Origin: an uncultured Roseburia sp.
GTDB taxonomy: Bacteria > Bacillota > Clostridia > Lachnospirales > Lachnospiraceae
Direction of reading: 5' to 3'
Assembly (NCBI GenBank): GCA_947642555.1
Contig: CANRSX010000012.1
Coordinates: 54,751-118,750, forward strand
DNA length: 64,000 nucleotides
The translations under genes were made by a program, and so were the position numbers. The notes under the pieces were generated by a model, which did no database searches, was not told the origin of the DNA, and worked only from the letters and a program-made list of their open reading frames with translations. Numbering within the stretch: position 1 is the first letter of the stretch; each line of letters starts with the position of its first letter. This document shows, one piece after another, positions 60,398 to 64,000 of this stretch.

Positions 60398-63175
60398 CTA
60401 TGCCGGCAGCAGCTTTCCGACCCGCAGCATCATCTCCACGCTCCCCACATTGTAGCCGCTGCTGGCATATCTGCCCGTTAAGCCGGGGCTTACAAGAAGC
60501 ACCAGCGGCAATTTCTCCGGATCCGTATACATCCTGCGCGCAATCGTCTCCGGCAGCTCGGCAAAATCATCGTAATACACCTCCGCCGGAAGCCGCTTTA
60601 AGGTATCCGCAAGCGTCGCGTTGGAGAGCGCCTCCGTTCCGGACACGACAAAGACCAGCTTTAACCCGGCTGCCGCAAATTCCTGCTCCTGTTCCCGCAG
60701 CTCGTTTAAAAAATGCTCCGTGGGCTCCGCCCCCTCCTCTAAAAAGGCAAGCATCGTATGCCGGTCAATCAGCTCTTTCGCTTCCGCCTTTGTGCCGTCT
60801 TCCCTGCCCAGCGCAAAGTCTTCCAGCTGCAGAGACTCTAACATCTGTCCGACCGCCGGCTGGCGCATCAGAAGCTCTGTCTCCCCCTCCAGAATACCGT
60901 CCGGGCCGGGCAGAAATTCCGCGCTGTCAATCATCCGGACCGCTGTCATCTGATTGCCGTTCGGCAGACGCACGGTCGTAATCAGCCGGTAAACGCCCTC
61001 CGGCAGCATCAGCGTGAGCTCCCCATTCCTGAATTCATGTCCCCAGAAGCCCATGGTCTGAAATCCGGTATGAACCTTTCCTTCCCCGTCGTCTGTCGTA
61101 AGGAGCCTTCCGATCGTCCATGCGACAAAATAAGCCGGCTCATCTTTACTTTTTACGACAAGGCGCACCTTCCTGCCGCCATCTCCTGCCGCTTCCCGCC
61201 CGCTGCCGGTCTGTGCGGGCTCCTTCTCATCCTCTCCCGCCGCGATCCATCCATCGCCATAATACTCCGCGCAAAGCGTCACCGGATCAATCCTCGCCGG
61301 GATCCCGAGCGTCCGGCACACTGCCACAAACAGCGTTTTACACGACAGCACGGATCCCTGACCGGTACGGATCACCCCCGCCGGCGAGGTAACCACCGAA
61401 TGATACGTGCGGCTCTCCTCACAGGAAACCGAATTTTCGATCCAGTTCCATATTTCCGCCGGATTTTCGGTAAACGCTTCCTTCTGCTCCTCTGTCAGCT
61501 CATTTAAAAGGAAGGAACGGTACGGTGTGATCGTCTCATAACGGATCCGGGGATTAAAGACATACCGCAGAATCTCGTCCGCGTCGCACAGTCTCTCATC
61601 CGCCCCGCGCAGCCGCTCCTCATCGCACGGCCGCTCACCCGGATCTGTGCCGCCGTCCTGCGCCTGCAAAATTTTCCTGCACGCCTCCTCATATACCCGC
61701 TTCCCGTGTACAAAATGATCCTCGAGAACAGCGGAGCTGATATCCCGGTAATCCTTTTTCGCAAGCGCCGCAAGAAGCTTTACTGCAACCTCACCCGGAT
61801 GGCACGCGAGAAACCGGCAGATCTCACGGACATTTCCGTAAGAGAGCTCCAGAATTTCAGAAAGCTTCGGATCCTGCCCGGCAGCCGCAAAAACCGCCGG
61901 GAACTCCTCTCTGACCTTAGGGCTGAGGCAGTTTTTCAGCTTCTTCTGCCGGCAGAGCTCCGCTTCCTGGCGCCCCGCCTTTCCTCTCTCCTTCTGCTCC
62001 TTCGTGAGCACAACAGGGTGCATCGGATAGTCGCGCGGCGCGATCAGATCGATTTCCTGCCATCCCTTCCGATACCGCTCTTTCGTCTGATCCCACGCTT
62101 CTGCGGAGAGCGTCACTTCAACCTCCGAGTCCTGCCCCTCCTCTTCACTGACCCAAAACCGCTCCGTGCAGAGTTCTCCTTTCGAGACATGAATATGGAT
62201 GCTGCCGAGTCCCGTGACAAGACTCACCGTTCCGTCCTCCCCGGTATAAAGCGTGGAAATCGGGAAAAACTCCGCGTAATTCAGCAGCTCAAAGGACACC
62301 TTTGCCCCCGCGGCCGGCGCTCCGTTTTCATCCCGCACCGCCACCGTCAGACGTGCCGTCCTGGCATAAAACGCGGTGTCGTTGTAAAACAGCGCAGCGC
62401 CGTCCCGCTCCGTGATCTCCTCCCGCTCTTTCGCTTCACTGCTCTGATAATCGGAAAAGACACGGGTATGTACCATCATCGCCCGGGAGGACGCATTGGT
62501 AAACCAGCCCTTATTCAGCACCTCCTCCGGCTCGCAGGCCCCGAGGAAACACCAGCTGTCCCCTACCCGCGCTTCCACCCAGGCGTGATTATCATCACAA
62601 TGCGCCCATCTTGGCGTGTAAACCTGACGCGCCGCAATACCGATGCTGCGCAGCGCCGTCACAAGAAACGTGGATTCCTCCCCGCAGCGCCCGCTCCCGC
62701 TGTTGTATACCCCGACCGGCGAGAGCGTCCTGCCGTCGGACGCGGTATAGGCCGCCTGACGCGCACACCAGTAATTCACACGCCGCACCGCCTCCCCGCA
62801 GTCTGCCCCCTCCACCAGAGGCATCAGCATCCCGTAAAACCACGGCCTGCAGTCCATGATATCCTCATTGTTCACCCTGTGGTACAGCACGTAATTGAAA
62901 AAAATATCCTCCGGCAGCTCCCTGGTCCACGGTATCTCACGCCGCAGAAACAACGCGTGCTTCACGTAGCTGTGCAGCAGCTTCGGATCACAGTCCGCCG
63001 CATCGCAGATGGGCATTGTCCCATACAAAAATTCCATCAGCACCTTCTCATCTCCGTAAAGCCCTCCGGTAAAGGAGGCAATCTCCTCCTTCCTCCCGCC
63101 AAAAAACGGCAGTGATTCCCGAAACTTATCTGCGGCATATCCCGCTGCCTGCTCTGAAATCAATCCTTTCACCAT
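60398..63175 (-). CDS. Large cytoplasmic-type protein with two transglutaminase-like domains
   Basis: 925 residues. The first transglutaminase-like domain (about 130-225) has a full triad: Cys164 in SGSGRCGEESTFL, His197 in DDNHAWVE, and Asp206 in VGDSW. A beta-rich region follows (carboxypeptidase-regulatory/Ig-like, about 275-345), then a second, shorter transglutaminase-like segment (GQGSVLSCKTLFVAV, about 645-690) and a C-terminal domain predicted as alpha/beta (about 800-925) resembling a thioredoxin fold without CxxC. No signal peptide is seen from ATG 63175, which follows GGAGAGGGA. Function unknown; protease or amidase acting on peptides or glycopeptides is possible. Confidence 0.78.
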   Translation of the reverse strand: MVKGLISEQAAGYAADKFRESLPFFGGRKEEIASFTGGLYGDEKVLMEFLYGTMPICDAADCDPKLLHSYVKHALFLRREIPWTRELPEDIFFNYVLYHRVNNEDIMDCRPWFYGMLMPLVEGADCGEAVRRVNYWCARQAAYTASDGRTLSPVGVYNSGSGRCGEESTFLVTALRSIGIAARQVYTPRWAHCDDNHAWVEARVGDSWCFLGACEPEEVLNKGWFTNASSRAMMVHTRVFSDYQSSEAKEREEITERDGAALFYNDTAFYARTARLTVAVRDENGAPAAGAKVSFELLNYAEFFPISTLYTGEDGTVSLVTGLGSIHIHVSKGELCTERFWVSEEEGQDSEVEVTLSAEAWDQTKERYRKGWQEIDLIAPRDYPMHPVVLTKEQKERGKAGRQEAELCRQKKLKNCLSPKVREEFPAVFAAAGQDPKLSEILELSYGNVREICRFLACHPGEVAVKLLAALAKKDYRDISSAVLEDHFVHGKRVYEEACRKILQAQDGGTDPGERPCDEERLRGADERLCDADEILRYVFNPRIRYETITPYRSFLLNELTEEQKEAFTENPAEIWNWIENSVSCEESRTYHSVVTSPAGVIRTGQGSVLSCKTLFVAVCRTLGIPARIDPVTLCAEYYGDGWIAAGEDEKEPAQTGSGREAAGDGGRKVRLVVKSKDEPAYFVAWTIGRLLTTDDGEGKVHTGFQTMGFWGHEFRNGELTLMLPEGVYRLITTVRLPNGNQMTAVRMIDSAEFLPGPDGILEGETELLMRQPAVGQMLESLQLEDFALGREDGTKAEAKELIDRHTMLAFLEEGAEPTEHFLNELREQEQEFAAAGLKLVFVVSGTEALSNATLADTLKRLPAEVYYDDFAELPETIARRMYTDPEKLPLVLLVSPGLTGRYASSGYNVGSVEMMLRVGKLLPA

Positions 63176-63215
63176 TCCCTCTCCTTTGTGTCCGATGATC
63201 TGTATTGCTCTTACC

Positions 63216-63244
63216 ATTGTAGCATCCGCTATTATTGTTGTCAA
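63216..63244 (-). promoter_or_regulatory. Promoter of the transglutaminase-DeoR-CutC-DsbD operon
   Basis: Minus strand: consensus -35 TTGACA (63239-63244), 17-bp spacer, -10 TACAAT (63216-63221). Upstream is very AT-rich with iterated CAATAA motifs, possible DeoR sites. Confidence 0.85.
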
Positions 63245-63323
63245 TTTTTTATTATTGATTTTTATTGTTTTATTCTTGTTTTTTCTTATTTTAAATACGG
63301 ACAGTTTCCTGAAAACAAAAAAA

Positions 63324-63360
63324 GTGCAAACCCTTTGAAAGCTCAATAAGGTTTGCACTC
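63324..63360 (-). terminator. Intrinsic terminator after the 39-codon ORF
   Basis: AGTGCAAACC (63324-63333) / GGTTTGCACT (63351-63360). On the minus strand a run of seven T's follows. Separates this stretch from the transglutaminase operon promoter. Confidence 0.88.
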
Positions 63361-63387
63361 ACATCTGATTCCAAATCTTAAATTGTT

Positions 63388-63507
63388 CTATGCCTTTATT
63401 CTGTCAAGTTCGGTCAGATTAACGCCGGATGCGGTAAGGATCGCTTTTAAATCGACAAGTCGTGAAAATTCTTCAATATTTTTTTGAATCAACTCTTTTT
63501 CCGTCAT
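63388..63507 (-). CDS. Putative 39-residue peptide
   Basis: Short frame MTEKELIQKNIEEFSRLVDL and onward to LTELDRIKA, 39 residues. Charged, helical, no membrane segment. A ribosome-site-like GGTGAAGG precedes ATG 63507. It is enclosed by two strong terminators (63324-63360 and 63539-63585), with no obvious promoter in the 31 bp between. It may be a genuine small protein or a residue of a deleted gene; the family is not recognised. Confidence 0.45.
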   Translation of the reverse strand: MTEKELIQKNIEEFSRLVDLKAILTASGVNLTELDRIKA

Positions 63508-63538
63508 ACCTTCACCGCCCCCTTAATTTCATATAAAC

Positions 63539-63585
63539 AAAAAAGTCTGAAAATCTGTTTTTGGAACAGATTTTCAGACTTTTTT
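63539..63585. terminator. Strong bidirectional terminator after tRNA-Trp
   Basis: 21-bp perfect stem 63539-63559 / 63565-63585 (AAAAAAGTCTGAAAATCTGTT), 5-nt loop. T runs on both strands. Ends the tRNA transcript. Confidence 0.95.
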
Positions 63586-63589
63586 CAAA

Positions 63590-63660
63590 CAGGGGATGAG
63601 AGAATCGAACTCCCACCAAAGGTTTTGGAGACCCCTATCATACCATTTGACCAATCCCCT
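63590..63660 (-). tRNA. tRNA-Trp (anticodon CCA)
   Basis: 71-nt cloverleaf: acceptor AGGGGAT/ATCCCCT, D-arm GTCA/TGAT, anticodon stem GGGGT/ACCTT (two G-U pairs) with loop CTCCAAA, T-arm GGGAG-TTCGATT-CTCTC, discriminator G. The 3' CCA is not encoded. A consensus promoter lies 44 bp upstream. Confidence 0.93.
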
Positions 63661-63954
63661 GTATCCTGTGCTCCGTATGGAAATACCATTAAAGCACTCT
63701 GTTATTATATCGAATATTTTCAAAAATATCAAGATAAAAACGGATATTTTTTGAAAAGCTGTACCTTCAAAACTTCATACAGATCATCCGGAAATATTTC
63801 CAAAACCTCTGGTTTATACCGAAGACGGTCATCTCGATTCCGCTGCGCTTCATCTCGATGATCTGCTCCGCAGATCTCCGTCCGCATGTCCTGTCTGCTC
63901 TATAAGCCAGCTTACTCCGCAGTCTTTCCATGCGTCCGTCCGCCTTCTCCGCTT
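63661..63954. other. Spacer between 23S rRNA and tRNA-Trp
   Basis: 294 bp with no convincing gene. A 64-codon frame on the minus strand lacks a ribosome site and ends in spacer-like sequence, so it is not called. No 5S rRNA is seen here, although 5S usually follows 23S. Confidence 0.6.
63704..63732 (-). promoter_or_regulatory. Promoter of tRNA-Trp
   Basis: Minus strand: -35 TTGATA (63727-63732), 17-bp AT-rich spacer, -10 TATAAT (63704-63709). Lets the tRNA be made independently of the rRNA operon. Confidence 0.85.
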
Positions 63955-64000
63955 CGGTCAAGCCATCGACCGATTAGTAGCAGTCAGCTCCGTACATTGC
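63955..64000 (-). rRNA. 23S ribosomal RNA, 3' end (partial)
   Basis: The last about 46 bases on the minus strand read GAGCTGACTGCTACTAATCG and then GGTCGATGGCTTGACC, the conserved 3' terminus of clostridial 23S rRNA. The body of the gene lies beyond the window. Confidence 0.85.

Noticed and set aside
61706..63115. 469-codon plus-strand frame opposite the transglutaminase gene
   Set aside because: Arg/His/Pro-rich antisense shadow; the minus-strand protein has clear domains and a ribosome site.
63767..63961. 64-codon frame in the 23S-tRNA spacer
   Set aside because: It starts within or beside the 23S 3' end and has no ribosome site; spacer sequence.

Overview
The window reads as chromosomal DNA of a GC-rich, obligately anaerobic member of the Clostridia, most likely Lachnospiraceae. 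Four things point there: an electron-bifurcating [FeFe]-hydrogenase operon with a sensory hydrogenase and a SpoIIE-type phosphatase, lplABC-type sugar importers without their own ATPase next to glycosidases, YesM/YesN-type regulation, and the 3' end of a 23S rRNA of the lachnospiral type at the right edge. The assignment is inferred from gene content, not from a database search.

Layout. 1-2588 (minus): part of a Tad/Flp pilus-like locus (degenerate CpaE-like protein, 55-residue one-helix peptide, CpaF ATPase, cut-off TadB-like protein). 2659-5465 (plus): degV, then a membrane-anchored MerR regulator with its own 19-bp-spacer promoter, a YbjQ protein and a YhfC intramembrane protease. 5446-12451 (minus): hydC-hydB-hydA-hydS-spoIIE-like, a bifurcating hydrogenase plus an H2-sensing/phosphatase module. 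12582-12751: hairpin-rich intergenic repeat. 12846-16588 (plus): heterodimeric ABC exporter with one degenerate ATP site. 16742-19381: ATPase remnant, MFS transporter, glycerophosphodiesterase. 19410-20105: DinJ-YafQ toxin-antitoxin pair. 20102-22502: dipeptidase and amino-acid permease. 22671-25127: class C26 amidase and a MalY-type C-S lyase fused to a thioredoxin-fold domain. 25250-26848: acyltransferase behind a ribosome-site-masking hairpin, then an XRE-AbrB regulator.

26850-37445 (minus) is a rhamnoside-use locus: YesM/YesN two-component system, a translationally coupled MNT-HEPN pair, binding protein, two permeases, GH78 rhamnosidase. 37571-41332: LacI regulator, iron alcohol dehydrogenase, AAA-ATPase/nuclease. 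41499-47229: DHH phosphoesterase, orphan carB, DUF4143-type ATPase. 47423-56494 (minus) is a fucoside locus: membrane AraC regulator, binding protein, two permeases, GH29 fucosidase, aspartase. 56616-56909 is a small gene of unknown function with an elaborate leader. 57103-63175 (minus): two-domain transglutaminase, DeoR regulator, CutC, and a DsbD-like protein with two thioredoxin domains. 63388-64000 (minus): a 39-codon ORF between terminators, tRNA-Trp with its own promoter, and the 23S rRNA 3' end.

The genes suggest a gut-type saccharolytic and amino-acid fermenter: imported deoxysugar glycans and peptides feed fermentation, with excess reductant leaving as H2. The most unusual items are the MalY-thioredoxin fusion, the MNT-HEPN pair embedded in a sugar-sensing operon, the MerR-YbjQ-YhfC membrane module, the transglutaminase/CutC/DsbD-like operon, and two composite inverted-repeat islands.
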